Source: Desulfosporosinus nitroreducens (lineage in GTDB: Bacteria > Bacillota > Desulfitobacteriia > Desulfitobacteriales > Desulfitobacteriaceae). Taken from it: a stretch of DNA of 37,654 nucleotides. Position numbers and translations under genes: made by a program. The stretch lies in NCBI RefSeq assembly GCF_023897015.1, contig NZ_JAMHFY010000037.1, positions 1 to 37,654 on the forward strand, written 5' to 3'. Within the stretch, counting starts at the first letter, position 1, and each line of letters begins with the position of its first letter. This document shows, piece after piece, positions 15,874 through 24,405 of the stretch. Under the pieces are notes generated by a model that did not search any database, was not told the origin of the DNA, and saw only the letters and a program-made list of their open reading frames with translations.

Positions 15874-16548
15874 TTAGATAATTATGGCTTTTCCTTTCCC
15901 AATCGTCTCCCCTTTATCTAAAATCACGACCTGATCAGCGATACTCTTGGCATCTTCCCTATCATGAGTCACAAAAATCGAAGTCATCCCAGTATCCTTC
16001 AAAATTCCGTTTAACTCTTCCCGAATCGATTGACGCAAATGGGCATCTAAATTACTAAAGGGTTCATCAAGCAAGAGAATCGATGGCTTCGGAGCAACCG
16101 CTCTGGCAATCGCCACCCTTTGCTGTTGTCCTCCACTTAATTCGTAGGGGTAACGCTTAGCATAATCCTCTAAATGTACAAGTTCCAACATTTCACGGAT
16201 TCGTTCGGTTTTTTCTTGTTTACTCAAATTCGTTAAACCAAACCGGATATTCTCCTCCACCGTCATATGGGGAAAGAGTGCATAGTCCTGAAAAACCATC
16301 CCAATCCCTCGTTTTTCCGGAAGCACGAATTTATCTTCATTAAATAGTATCTTTCCATTGATTTGCATTTGACCATTCAGAGGAAATTCAAGTCCAGCGA
16401 GAAGTCGCAAAACTGTACTTTTTCCACTTCCACTTTCCCCTAAGATGCAGGTAACTTCACCCTGATTCATTTCTAGATTAAAGTCCTTAACGTTATCTAC
16501 AGATGAATTCTTATATCTAAAGGACAATCCTCGTATTTCGGCAAACAT
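15874..16548 (-). CDS. iron(III)-type ABC transporter ATPase
   Basis: 224 residues. Walker A GESGSGKS at ~37-44, Q-loop FQDYALFPHM, signature LSGGQQQR, Walker B ILLLDEPFSNLD, and H-loop THDRED. The sequence is closest to the FbpC/FutC (ferric iron, CUT1-like) branch. It ends about 15 residues after the ABC core, so it lacks the C-terminal TOBE domain usual in ~350-residue FbpC proteins. ATG directly follows the TAA of the permease. Last gene of the Fur-type iron operon. Confidence 0.85.
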   Translation of the reverse strand: MFAEIRGLSFRYKNSSVDNVKDFNLEMNQGEVTCILGESGSGKSTVLRLLAGLEFPLNGQMQINGKILFNEDKFVLPEKRGIGMVFQDYALFPHMTVEENIRFGLTNLSKQEKTERIREMLELVHLEDYAKRYPYELSGGQQQRVAIARAVAPKPSILLLDEPFSNLDAHLRQSIREELNGILKDTGMTSIFVTHDREDAKSIADQVVILDKGETIGKGKAIII

Positions 16549-18192
16549 TTAGATTCCCTCCTTTTCTCCAAGTTTATTTAGCAAATACACGGAAGCAATG
16601 CTGACTAGAATAATCAACAAGGCAGGAATCGCAGCCTCATGAATCATTTCATCCGTGGCATACTCATAAGTTTTAGTAGCTAGCGTATTAAAATTATACG
16701 GTCTTAGGATAAGGGTCAGCGGAAGCTCCTTAACGATATCGACAAAGGTTAAAGCGAAAGCACTGATAACCGCCGGCTTAATCATAGGGAGGTCAACTCT
16801 AAAGAACGTTTTGGTTACCCCGTTTCCAAGTATACGAGAGGCTTCAAAAAACTTCTTCCCCACTTTTTCAAACCCTGCTTCAATGGATTGGTATCCTACG
16901 GCTAAGAAACGAACGGAATAGGCAAAGATTAGCATAACAACACTCGAACTGAGAACCAAAGTGATCGAGTTAGGGTTCAATGCTTTATAGAACCACTCTA
17001 GCTTACGATCAAAATCTACAAAGAAAAGAATCACTCCCATAGAAATAACGGCTCCTGGAATCGAATATCCAAGCAAAGTGACCTTTGAGAAAAGCTTCCC
17101 AACCCAGTTTTCTTGAAGCCTAGAAAAATTCGCAATAATCACAGCAACCCCCAAGATAATTAACGCTGCCACCAGCGCTACAACGACCGAATTCCCGAGC
17201 AACTTAAGAAATGCTATATTAAGAACCTTTTTATAAGTTAAGGTACTCCAAACAAGGAGTTGAAGGACTGGAATTATGAACCCTAAACTAAGAAACATAA
17301 AACTGACGAAAAAAGCCCAAAACCCCTTCAGCCCCCTAAGCCGAGTCCGTACAATTGGCCTTACTTTAGAGGTGGTATAACTGTATTTTTTTCTCCCTCT
17401 CAATCCTCTTTCAAGCAGTAATACACTAATGACAATAGTCATCAAAACTCCTGAAAGCTTAACGGCAGTGTCGATATCCCCCATAGAGAACCATGCCTTA
17501 AAAATCGCAGTACTAAATGTTTGCACTCCAAAATAAGAGACTACTCCGTAATCATTGAGTACCTCAAATATAACGAGAGTCATCCCACCTAAGATAGCCC
17601 CCCTCGAAATAGGAAGAACAACCTGACAAAAAATTTCTAACGAGTTCTTCCCTAACAGCCTAGCGTTTTCAATGAGAGACGCTGATTGGTTGGATAAAAA
17701 CGCACGAGTGACTGTATAGACATACGGAAATAAGAAGACAGCGAAAATGAATATTGCTCCCTGAATGTTCATAATATCCAACCACTTCGGACTGACTTGA
17801 ACTTCCAAGACATTTCTGAGAAGCCTTTGTACGACTCCAGTATAGTTTAAAATCCCATTATAAGTGTACGCCCCAATATAAGTCGGAATTGTTAATGGTA
17901 GAATCAGAGCCCAATTAATAATCTTTCTTCCCGGAAAATCATAAGCGGAGATCAACCATGCCAGCCCGCTTCCAACCAAAACTGTAAATACACCAGTAAA
18001 ACCAATGATTACCAAAGTGTTGGTAATATAATCTTTAAGCAAATAGGTTTTTATGTGATACCAATTTTCATTCGGTTGAACAAACAAATTCCCAAATAAG
18101 TCAACATTAGGCAAGATAATCAGTGCAGCGAAAAACGCACTTAACATTCCCCATAGGTTAAAGCTCCGTTTGATACTGCTACCACTCCTCAA
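16549..18192 (-). CDS. iron(III)-type ABC transporter permease (fused, two halves)
   Basis: About 547 residues from TTG 18192, preceded by AAGGGCGG at good spacing; the frame stays open to ATG 18231, which has no ribosome site. It is a tandem fusion of two binding-protein-dependent permease domains, ~12 membrane segments, as in FbpB/ThiP. EAA-loop motifs occur in each half (ENARLLGKNSLEIFCQVVLP; EASRILGNGVTKTFFRVDLP). A strong hairpin separates it from the binding-protein gene upstream. It should form the membrane channel with the ATPase that follows. Confidence 0.88.
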   Translation of the reverse strand: MRSGSSIKRSFNLWGMLSAFFAALIILPNVDLFGNLFVQPNENWYHIKTYLLKDYITNTLVIIGFTGVFTVLVGSGLAWLISAYDFPGRKIINWALILPLTIPTYIGAYTYNGILNYTGVVQRLLRNVLEVQVSPKWLDIMNIQGAIFIFAVFLFPYVYTVTRAFLSNQSASLIENARLLGKNSLEIFCQVVLPISRGAILGGMTLVIFEVLNDYGVVSYFGVQTFSTAIFKAWFSMGDIDTAVKLSGVLMTIVISVLLLERGLRGRKKYSYTTSKVRPIVRTRLRGLKGFWAFFVSFMFLSLGFIIPVLQLLVWSTLTYKKVLNIAFLKLLGNSVVVALVAALIILGVAVIIANFSRLQENWVGKLFSKVTLLGYSIPGAVISMGVILFFVDFDRKLEWFYKALNPNSITLVLSSSVVMLIFAYSVRFLAVGYQSIEAGFEKVGKKFFEASRILGNGVTKTFFRVDLPMIKPAVISAFALTFVDIVKELPLTLILRPYNFNTLATKTYEYATDEMIHEAAIPALLIILVSIASVYLLNKLGEKEGI

Positions 18193-18235
18193 ATTTACAC
18201 CGCCCTTAATCTTAACTATATAACTGACCATACCA

Positions 18236-18267
18236 AACGAAGGCAGCCTCTCTAGGCTGCCTTCGTT
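18236..18267 (-). terminator. 13-bp hairpin between binding protein and permease
   Basis: AACGAAGGCAGCC and GGCTGCCTTCGTT form a perfect stem with a 6-base loop, just after the binding-protein stop. Only a weak T-tract follows, so it is probably a partial terminator or RNA stabiliser giving more binding protein than permease. Confidence 0.6.
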
Positions 18268-18278
18268 GACTCAAAGAA

Positions 18279-19364
18279 TTACTTCCAACCCACTTGACTA
18301 AAGATCTGTACAGCGTTCTTATTATTCTCGCCTAGTTTCGTGAGATTGATAGTCTGTGGTTTAAAAGTTCCCCAGGACTTCAAAAGGTCTGAAGGCTCAA
18401 CAGCAGGGTTAGCCGGGTATTCGAAGTTTGCTTCGGAAAATTGCTTCTGGGCCTTTTCGCTAGAAAGGAATTCAACCAATTTGATCGCATTTTCTTTATT
18501 CTTTGCGGATGCAGTTACACCAGCTCCACTTACATTAATGTGAGTACCGGTTGTGGTTTGATTTGGGAAGAAGACCCCGAGTTGTTTAGCGACCTTGACT
18601 TCTTCAGAATCCGAAGAATTTAGGAGGAGGCCATAATAATACGTGTTCATGATGGCGACATCTCCTTCGCCAGCAACCACAGCCTTTGCTTGATCCCGAT
18701 CCGATCCTTTGGGAGTACGAGCCATATTGTCAACAATTCCTTTAGCCCATGCTTTCGCCTTTTCTTCCCCGTTCACAGCGATAAATGAAGCGAGTAAGGA
18801 TTGGTTGTAAATACTGTCTGAACCACGGACAAGAATTTTCTTATTCCATTTAGGATCCGTCAGATCTTCGTACGTTGATAATTGGGATGGGTCTACCCGA
18901 TCCTTGGCATAAACCAAGACCCTCGCCCGAACCGTTAAACCATACCATTGATTGTCCTTATCTTTTAGATTCTCAGGAACGTTTTTAGATAAGGTATCCG
19001 ATTCTGCAGATTGTAATAACCCTTGTTCTTTTGCCCTATGAAGTCTTCCGACGTCTGCTGTCACGAGAAGATCCGCTTGAGAATCTTTCCCTTCCCGAGC
19101 AAGACGCTCAATCAATTCATCGGATTTCCCTTCGATGACATTGACCTTGACCCCAGTTTCCTTAGAGAACTCCTCTAAGAGCAGCTTATCCGTCTCATAA
19201 TGTCGGTCAGAATAAATATTGACAACTTGACTTGTTTTTTCCCCTTGCGGTGAACTGGATTTCGTTTGAACTGATGTAGTCGATGAAGTTGCTGAACAAC
19301 CCGTAAGTACTGCTCCGGCTAAAGTAAGTACAGCAAGCATTCCTGCAAAGCGACGTTTTTTCAT
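18279..19364 (-). CDS. iron(III)-binding lipoprotein of the ABC transporter
   Basis: 361 residues. Lipoprotein signal MKKRRFAGMLAVLTLAGAVLTGC, lipobox LTGC with Cys23. The mature part is a class of periplasmic-type binding protein like FbpA/FutA: VVNIYSDRHYETDKLLLEEF at the start and the Tyr pair/triple in MNTYYYGLLL that binds Fe3+ in this family. First gene of the operon, behind a promoter whose start region carries a Fur-like box, supporting iron as substrate. Confidence 0.85.
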   Translation of the reverse strand: MKKRRFAGMLAVLTLAGAVLTGCSATSSTTSVQTKSSSPQGEKTSQVVNIYSDRHYETDKLLLEEFSKETGVKVNVIEGKSDELIERLAREGKDSQADLLVTADVGRLHRAKEQGLLQSAESDTLSKNVPENLKDKDNQWYGLTVRARVLVYAKDRVDPSQLSTYEDLTDPKWNKKILVRGSDSIYNQSLLASFIAVNGEEKAKAWAKGIVDNMARTPKGSDRDQAKAVVAGEGDVAIMNTYYYGLLLNSSDSEEVKVAKQLGVFFPNQTTTGTHINVSGAGVTASAKNKENAIKLVEFLSSEKAQKQFSEANFEYPANPAVEPSDLLKSWGTFKPQTINLTKLGENNKNAVQIFSQVGWK

Positions 19365-19440
19365 AATGTGTTTCTCCTCCCAAAGTTGTGACTATTTCAT
19401 AATCCTAAAACTTTCAATATCTTGCACGCGTTCAAGGTAT

Positions 19441-19489
19441 TGAAAATCATTCTCAACTATGAGTATACGGATTTTAGATATTTTGTCAA
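19441..19489 (-). promoter_or_regulatory. promoter with Fur box, iron ABC operon
   Basis: Minus-strand TTGACA (19484-19489), 16-bp spacer, TATACT (19462-19467), then TGAGAATGATTTTCA (19441-19455). The last is a 7-1-7 dyad matching the Fur consensus TGATAATNATTATCA at all but two bases. Expected to repress the operon when iron is sufficient. Confidence 0.75.
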
Positions 19490-19668
19490 CAACTTTTTGG
19501 ATAATGTGTGCTAAAAGAAGAGTAACCTAGATATTTTATTGATTGAAAGGGAACATAATTTCTCCTATATCTAATAATGGTTATCACTAGATAACCGAAG
19601 GACTTAAACTAACCTGAAAGCAAGATTTCGGTGCCGAAAGCCTATCTAGACCCAACTCTATGCCTACT

Positions 19669-19745
19669 GCCCCCAGCTTCCGAATGTTTAATGGCATTGT
19701 CCAACAAATTCTAAGAACCTGTTTTAATCGATAGATATTTGCCAC
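19669..19745 (-). pseudogene. histidine-kinase fragment, frameshifted
   Basis: Two frames join as YRLKQVLR and NLLDNAIKHSEAGG, the start of a HATPase domain with its N box. A frameshift separates them and no catalytic G boxes follow. It lies directly downstream of the response-regulator fragment, so both come from one dead two-component operon. Confidence 0.55.
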
Positions 19746-19770
19746 ACGGTAATAGTTTGCTCTGGGGTAA

Positions 19771-19920
19771 TTACGCACAAGAACGGTGTTCCGCCAAGGC
19801 TCGATCTAAGGCGAGTTGCCCCTCCTCCGCTGTCTCCACATCATAGCCGGCTTTACTTAATGCCCGTTCCAAAACCCAGCGCATATTCGCTTCATCATCC
19901 GCGAATAGAATCCTCCGCAT
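19771..19920 (-). pseudogene. N-terminal fragment of a response regulator
   Basis: 49 codons from ATG 19920 behind GAGGAGG. MRRILFADDEANMRWVLERA and AGYDVETAEEG are the start of an NtrC-type receiver domain with its acidic DDE. It stops before the phospho-acceptor Asp. Intact start signals with a missing body point to a deletion. Confidence 0.65.
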
Positions 19921-19980
19921 GTCCATCCTCCTCAAAAGTGCACGGCCATAAAAGCATTGTCTCGACTTCTTTGGAAGTTT

Positions 19981-20112
19981 TTAAATACATAAATTTACAT
20001 TTGCTTCTTCAGCTTTACCTAAGTAATAGCTAATTCCAACAATCTTTACTCCATCGATAAGCTCTTTTTGTTTTAAACCCATTACATCCATGGACATAGT
20101 CCCATACTCTTC
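19981..20112 (-). pseudogene. C-terminal DsrE-family fragment
   Basis: The frame after the methyltransferase remnant's TAA reads EEYGTMSMDVMGLKQKELIDG, then VKIVGISYYLGKAEEANVNL. This resembles the end of DsrE/DsrF-type (YchN-like) small sulfur-relay proteins. No start or ribosome site of its own. Confidence 0.5.
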
Positions 20113-20318
20113 TTATGGTTCAGCAATAATGAGTTTTAGGATTTTAAGGTGTTGGTCCTCAACACTTTTTATACGGAGGCCCGCTTTATCAATATTTTCT
20201 ATAGTTCGCCGATTAATATGAGGACCCATCATCCGAACAGTCAGTGGGTCTAATATATCCATGATCTTTCCAAACACTAGATTATCACTCCGAACGTGTT
20301 CCAGGAGAACGCATAAAA
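20113..20318 (-). pseudogene. C-terminal SAM-methyltransferase fragment
   Basis: The frame reads CVLLEHVRSDNLVFGKIMDIL, then MMGPHINRRTIENIDKAGL, then LKLIIAEP-stop. This is the final third of a class I (UbiE-like) SAM-dependent methyltransferase. The SAM-binding N-terminal part is missing and the 5' end overlaps the azlD remnant in another frame, so the two were fused by deletion. Confidence 0.55.
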
Positions 20319-20392
20319 ATCAAAGGAATGAGTCTGATCATATATGTAACGCCCGCCATTACCAGAATATAGAGATAGACATTACCGCTCAT
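20285..20392 (-). pseudogene. azlD: azlD N-terminal fragment
   Basis: 35 codons from ATG 20392: MSGNVYLYILVMAGVTYMIR then LIPLIF. This is the first membrane helix and VTYxIR motif of AzlD, the small subunit of branched-chain amino-acid exporters. It overlaps the azlC remnant stop (TAATG), the normal gene junction, but ends early inside the methyltransferase remnant. Confidence 0.6.
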
Positions 20393-20531
20393 CGGCAACC
20401 TCCTTCACAGGAAACAGGAGAGCTGCAATTCCTGCTATCAATATCGTTAAAATAATAATTTTGAATCCTTGGGAGATTTGACTGAGGATGGGCAGTTGGG
20501 CAAATAACAAACTCAGCAGCATGGATGGACT
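20382..20531 (-). pseudogene. azlC: azlC C-terminal fragment
   Basis: About 50 codons (MLLSLLFAQLPILSQISQGF, then IIILTILIAGIAALLFPVKE) matching the last membrane helices of AzlC. The N-terminal ~180 residues are missing; the 16 residues upstream in frame come from unrelated sequence at a 46-bp inverted repeat. Confidence 0.5.
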
Positions 20532-20556
20532 TCCTAAGTCGTCTTTAGAAAGGAAT

Positions 20557-20602
20557 GAGCGGCCTGTTGAATCGTACACGTATACGATTCAACAGGCCGC
20601 TC
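20557..20602. repeat. 20-bp perfect inverted repeat
   Basis: GAGCGGCCTGTTGAATCGTA (20557-20576) and its exact complement (20583-20602) flank a 6-base centre. It lies at the junction between the azlC remnant and the region downstream of pylSn. It may be a terminator for the pyl operon (no T-tract) or a fused pair of element ends. Confidence 0.7.
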
Positions 20603-20713
20603 GCCAACACATCAGAAGTTCGGCTTGAACATCTTACCGCAGAAAGGGCTCTTCTCACAACCCCTATTAACACAAAAATTAAACTTATGTGAACTGAGCG
20701 GATTAATTTTTTT

Positions 20714-21040
20714 TTATAGATGTGCTCCATAATGTTGGTTCATCACCGTCGATGAATACTTCTGAAGCTTCCATTCCGGAACCTTACATATCGGGCAAAC
20801 ACCTGTAAACCATTTGTTCCTCATCCATCGAGCAGCCCGGCCATGTCTCGAATTATAGATACTAAAACGTCGATTACAGTGGGTTACAATCTCCGCCATA
20901 TCCCCTCTTCGAGTCAAAGACTTGATCCCATGCAATTTGCCACTACGGGAGGGCCATAGTTTAATTTTTTCTACTAAATTACAGAAATCTACATTTTTAC
21001 GATAATACCTTCTCTTTTCTTTAAGGGCCGCTTGGGACAT
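20714..21040 (-). CDS. pylSn: pyrrolysyl-tRNA synthetase N-terminal protein PylSn
   Basis: 108 residues. Stand-alone tRNA-Pyl-binding domain found in bacteria with split PylS. The stretch KRRYYRKNVDF, LVEKIKLWPSRSG, LHGIKS and ARWMRNKWFTGVC is typical. His37, Cys55, Cys82 and Cys85 (CPIC) probably form the zinc site known in archaeal PylS N-domains. It grips the unusual tRNA and lets PylSc charge it. Last gene of the operon starting at 25203, 60 bp after pylD; ATG 21040 follows AAGGAGGTGGGAATCAA. Confidence 0.93.
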   Translation of the reverse strand: MSQAALKEKRRYYRKNVDFCNLVEKIKLWPSRSGKLHGIKSLTRRGDMAEIVTHCNRRFSIYNSRHGRAARWMRNKWFTGVCPICKVPEWKLQKYSSTVMNQHYGAHL

Positions 21041-21100
21041 TTGATTCCCACCTCCTTAAAATATATCTCTATATGCAATTCGACAAGTTTCTTTTAACAG

Positions 21101-21925
21101 CTATTTGTTTAAAAGTTCATAAAGCATAGTCGCTACTCCCAATTGGAGTGGATCATGAACCAAACGAGATGAGATTTGATCTAAAGCATCAGAATGGACA
21201 CCTAAGGGTACTCCTGGGGCTGCAATAAAACTATCAGAATAAAGATGGTCCTGGGTTATAAACCCTGCTTCGGGGCAGGCATCCACGATTGCTCGATGAT
21301 TTTTTATAGCCGAATCAAAATCCTTCTCAAGGTGAACATATTGTCCGCTCTGACTAAAAATGTCTTGGGCTAGTTTTTCCCTTACTTTTGAGTCCTTATC
21401 ATAAACGGCGATTTTTCCTCCGAAGTTGAGAACAGAAAAGGCTGCAGAGCGTCCCACCGGACCCGCGCCCAGTATCAGCACACACCGGTCCTTAAGCCCT
21501 CCTGTCATATAATCGAGAGCTGCTACATATCCCTTCCCAGTTGCCTCACTATTATCTGAGCAGTACCCTGTTTTCAGGTGTGCTGCGATAAAACGGTCAT
21601 CGTCAGCCATAAAGACGATTTCCGCCTTACGCTCCATGGCTTCTGCAAACCCTTTAGCATCTGGGGAGGAAGGAACAAAGGTACTCACTCCAAGGAAACT
21701 TAATATTCCTGCAACAGTTTCAGAAAACCCGCCGATCACTCCCTGTCCGCAGGTCATGGGTAACACAGCAATAGGCCCTGGATCAGGAACGTCTGTATAG
21801 TGCATGCCAATAGCATGCGCAGCGATTTCGGAAAGTGTATGACCGGTCTTTCTCACTAACTCTTCGTTGTACTCTTCCATTTGTTGTGCTATCAAATCGA
21901 TATCGTTTTCCTCTAAACGAGTCAT
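21101..21925 (-). CDS. pylD: pyrrolysine biosynthesis protein PylD
   Basis: 274 residues. NAD-dependent dehydrogenase that oxidises the lysine-methylornithine dipeptide; ring closure then gives pyrrolysine. The C-terminal Rossmann fold has VLILGAGPVGRSAAF (~149-163) and the acidic YDKDSK end of strand 2. The N-terminal part with MTCGQGVIGGFSETVAGIL is characteristic. ATG 21925 follows TAAGGAG. The pylC frame overlaps its first 143 bases (see pylC). The stop is TAG, unusual for a gene working in the amber-decoding pathway; read-through would add 14 more codons before TAA. Confidence 0.95.
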   Translation of the reverse strand: MTRLEENDIDLIAQQMEEYNEELVRKTGHTLSEIAAHAIGMHYTDVPDPGPIAVLPMTCGQGVIGGFSETVAGILSFLGVSTFVPSSPDAKGFAEAMERKAEIVFMADDDRFIAAHLKTGYCSDNSEATGKGYVAALDYMTGGLKDRCVLILGAGPVGRSAAFSVLNFGGKIAVYDKDSKVREKLAQDIFSQSGQYVHLEKDFDSAIKNHRAIVDACPEAGFITQDHLYSDSFIAAPGVPLGVHSDALDQISSRLVHDPLQLGVATMLYELLNK

Positions 21926-23111
21926 AGCAATTCAGCTCCTTATTCAAGCTCGAAGGATAGGGATCTATCACTATAGGGATTTTTAATTCCTCCTGAATCC
22001 TCTGAAGGACTTTTTCTCTTTTTTTCCAAGCATCTTTGAAGTCCGAACTTCGAGTGATTAAGGTCAATACCCACTCCTTCTTTTCGGGAGTATAGTCAGT
22101 CAAAACCTCATCGGTTCCTAAGAAATCAGTTAATAAACTTAACGGGCCGACTTGGGACAGGATGTGTTCACCGGAAGCCTCAATTTTCTCTGAAGTCACT
22201 AGAAAATGCTCATAAATGACATATTGATCGTTCTGTACAGCCTGCTTAGGAAGGGAGGAGTATAGACTTCCCTGTACACAGGTATTACCCAAGCACTCGA
22301 CCATATTAATTCCGGACGAATGATAGACTGCCGTTGGAGTCTGGCTTGGTAACCGAGCATCAATCTCTAAGACTTTAAGCCTTCCATTATGGAGAATCGT
22401 CTCCACATCCATGATCCCGTTTAGCGTAATCTCACGAGCTATTTTAAGAGCAAGCTCTTCAAATTCCTTGATTAGTGAGTATTTAAGCTCCGCCGGGGCA
22501 AGAACCCGCTTACAATCATACTGCTCATCCATTTCTAATTCTGAAATCTGAAATACCCGGTATTCTCCAGCAAATCCAACAACTTCGATCGAATAGGAGG
22601 GCCCCTCTAGATACTCTTCAATGATCCACTCTTCATCCGGGTTATTAGTTTGGATCGTTTCTAACTCTTGTTTCGTATAAATTACTTGAACCCCTTCACT
22701 TCCACTCCGACTCGAAGGTTTTAGAAGAATCGGAAAGTCACAGTCCGGCCATGGGAGGGGAGACGGAACGTCTATATCATGAAATAATCGGTTAGAAATA
22801 CGTTTTGAGGAAGAAATGGAATAAGCAGCGCGGTCAAAAGCTAATGGGATTGAGGTCATTTCTGAAATTCCCTGTAGAGCCCTTAGCACCTCTATATCCT
22901 CAATCGCTGGTAGAATCAAATCGATTCCTCTAAGGCAAGCAATGAATTCTTGCGAACATGTAAGAATATCCATACAGTAGAATCTATCAGCCAAACGTGA
23001 CGCTTGAGCAAGTGGTCTACGATCAAATAGAACGACTTCCCAACCCGCCTTCTTTGCCAAATAAGTGGCTTCAACCCCTTGTAACTTCCCTCCGATAATC
23101 GCTACCCGCAT
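21783..23111 (-). CDS. pylC: pyrrolysine biosynthesis ligase PylC
   Basis: 442 residues as read. ATP-grasp ligase joining 3-methylornithine to the side-chain amine of a second lysine. N-terminal VAIIGGKLQGVEATYLAKKA; ATP-grasp core with FPILLKPSSRSGSEGVQV, EEWIIEEYLEGPSYSIEV and the metal-binding LKVLEIDARLPSQTPTAV. ATG overlaps the pylB stop (TAATG). PylC proteins are ~360-390 residues. The last ~55 residues here are pylD DNA read in another frame. A one-base shift near 21950 would instead end PylC at TAA 21940, within the pylD ribosome site, giving 390 residues. So the tail is probably from an indel (real or sequencing). Confidence 0.93.
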   Translation of the reverse strand: MRVAIIGGKLQGVEATYLAKKAGWEVVLFDRRPLAQASRLADRFYCMDILTCSQEFIACLRGIDLILPAIEDIEVLRALQGISEMTSIPLAFDRAAYSISSSKRISNRLFHDIDVPSPLPWPDCDFPILLKPSSRSGSEGVQVIYTKQELETIQTNNPDEEWIIEEYLEGPSYSIEVVGFAGEYRVFQISELEMDEQYDCKRVLAPAELKYSLIKEFEELALKIAREITLNGIMDVETILHNGRLKVLEIDARLPSQTPTAVYHSSGINMVECLGNTCVQGSLYSSLPKQAVQNDQYVIYEHFLVTSEKIEASGEHILSQVGPLSLLTDFLGTDEVLTDYTPEKKEWVLTLITRSSDFKDAWKKREKVLQRIQEELKIPIVIDPYPSSLNKELNCYDSFRGKRYRFDSTTNGRVQRRVSEKDRSYTFRNRCACYWHALYRRS

Positions 23112-24202
23112 TAAATTACTCCTTTCTCGGGGGAAGTGATGTGTGCTTTTCGGAAGTTCACCCAGGCTTGATATTCTCTAGATGTTGCAGCTTCTACCCT
23201 GTTGGCCTTCAGAATAGGGAGCACCTGCTTAATCGACCGGTTTCCATCATCGATATCCAGAGTACTCTGAGATACTCCGGCCATACCCGCTGAAGGTGGA
23301 ATGATTGATGTGATGACGTTTGCTCCGGAATTCAGCCGTTGTTCTAACCCCTTTAAACCATCCACATCTAGAGACGCAGGAATCAAGCGATCGGGCATGA
23401 CCAAACGCATGATAGCAATGATCAACAACTCACGAAAGTGAGAATTGGTTTTCCAATTTGCTAGGGGTGTATTTTCCTGAGGAACAAAGCTCATGACCCG
23501 AACTTGGTCCGCTCCGATTCTTGTCATTGTCAGAATAGAATCTGCGATATCTTCATTGGTATCACCGACTCCGGCCAACAATCCTTCTTCAATTAAGTAT
23601 CCCATTTCTTTAGCCAGGATCTTCCGATTCATCCGTTCCTCATAACTCTGCTCGATGCGTAATCGATTATAAAGCGTCTTATTGTGAGTTTCTTGGTAAC
23701 ATGCATACCAGTCGGCACCGGCTTCTTTGAATTTCCAAAGAACTTCCGGAGAAACGACCCCAGGTGAAATCATAATCGGCGTTTTCGTGTCTCTTTTTAG
23801 ATCTTTAACTATTTTCAAAAGATCATTGAATCCATGGATTGAATGATGATACAGGGGATCCTCACCCATTGTCAGGTCTAAAAGGTGCACCCCAGAATCA
23901 ACCAAACAGTGAGCAGTCGACACGATTTCTTTACGATTTTTTCTATAACGAGGATAGTTTCGATTGGATTTTCTGTAGAGACAAAAGGTACAATCGTTCC
24001 GACAGTATGTAGAAAAATATACAAAGCCATAAAGAAATACTTTGTTCTCAAAATACCGTTCACGGAGCTCCCTCGCAACTTGCGAAACTTTACCTAATTC
24101 ATTTTCCGAGGTTATATCTAGTAATCTCAAGATTTCCTCACGGCTAAGCGGAGATTCTTGTCTCGCCTTGACGAGAATCCCGTCTATTTTAAAATCCTGC
24201 AT
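23111..24202 (-). CDS. pylB: 3-methylornithine synthase PylB (radical SAM)
   Basis: 363 residues, normal length. Radical-SAM mutase that turns lysine into 3-methylornithine, the first step of pyrrolysine synthesis. Cys67, Cys71 and Cys74 (CRNDCTFC) bind the [4Fe-4S] cluster, in the biotin-synthase-like order; TMGEDPLYH and EGLLAGVGDTNEDIADSI follow as expected. ATG 24202 follows GGAGGCAGCTATA. Stop overlaps pylC start. Second gene of the operon, 203 bp after the MtgA-like gene, with a strong hairpin in that gap. Confidence 0.95.
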   Translation of the reverse strand: MQDFKIDGILVKARQESPLSREEILRLLDITSENELGKVSQVARELRERYFENKVFLYGFVYFSTYCRNDCTFCLYRKSNRNYPRYRKNRKEIVSTAHCLVDSGVHLLDLTMGEDPLYHHSIHGFNDLLKIVKDLKRDTKTPIMISPGVVSPEVLWKFKEAGADWYACYQETHNKTLYNRLRIEQSYEERMNRKILAKEMGYLIEEGLLAGVGDTNEDIADSILTMTRIGADQVRVMSFVPQENTPLANWKTNSHFRELLIIAIMRLVMPDRLIPASLDVDGLKGLEQRLNSGANVITSIIPPSAGMAGVSQSTLDIDDGNRSIKQVLPILKANRVEAATSREYQAWVNFRKAHITSPEKGVI

Positions 24203-24309
24203 TATAGCTGCCTCCTTGCTTCGTCTGATTGATTATGATCATTATGTTTATGTTTTGTCTCATTTACTTTCGAGATATTGGAGATGACTCTTTGTTTAGT
24301 TTTAATATG

Positions 24310-24346
24310 AACTAACAAAGGAACGTTGATCGTTCCTTTGTTAGTT
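24310..24346 (+). terminator. 16-bp hairpin between mtgA-like gene and pylB
   Basis: AACTAACAAAGGAACG and CGTTCCTTTGTTAGTT form a perfect stem with a 5-base loop. The T-tract (TTTTTTAG) is on the + side, so on the + strand it is a textbook terminator. On the minus strand, the operon direction, only a weak T-rich stretch follows; there it may act as an attenuator or processing site between the mtgA-like gene and pylBCD-pylSn. Confidence 0.6.
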
Positions 24347-24405
24347 TTTTAGTGTTTTACTTATCTCAGTCTTTTGGACTTGAGATACTAACTATATTTG
24401 TCTTT

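Noticed and set aside
18441-18623. Small + strand frames inside the iron-binding-protein gene
   Set aside because: Antisense shadows of a clearly real lipoprotein gene.
20545-20730. 61-residue minus-strand frame after pylSn
   Set aside because: No ribosome site or domain, and it crosses the inverted repeat; noise.
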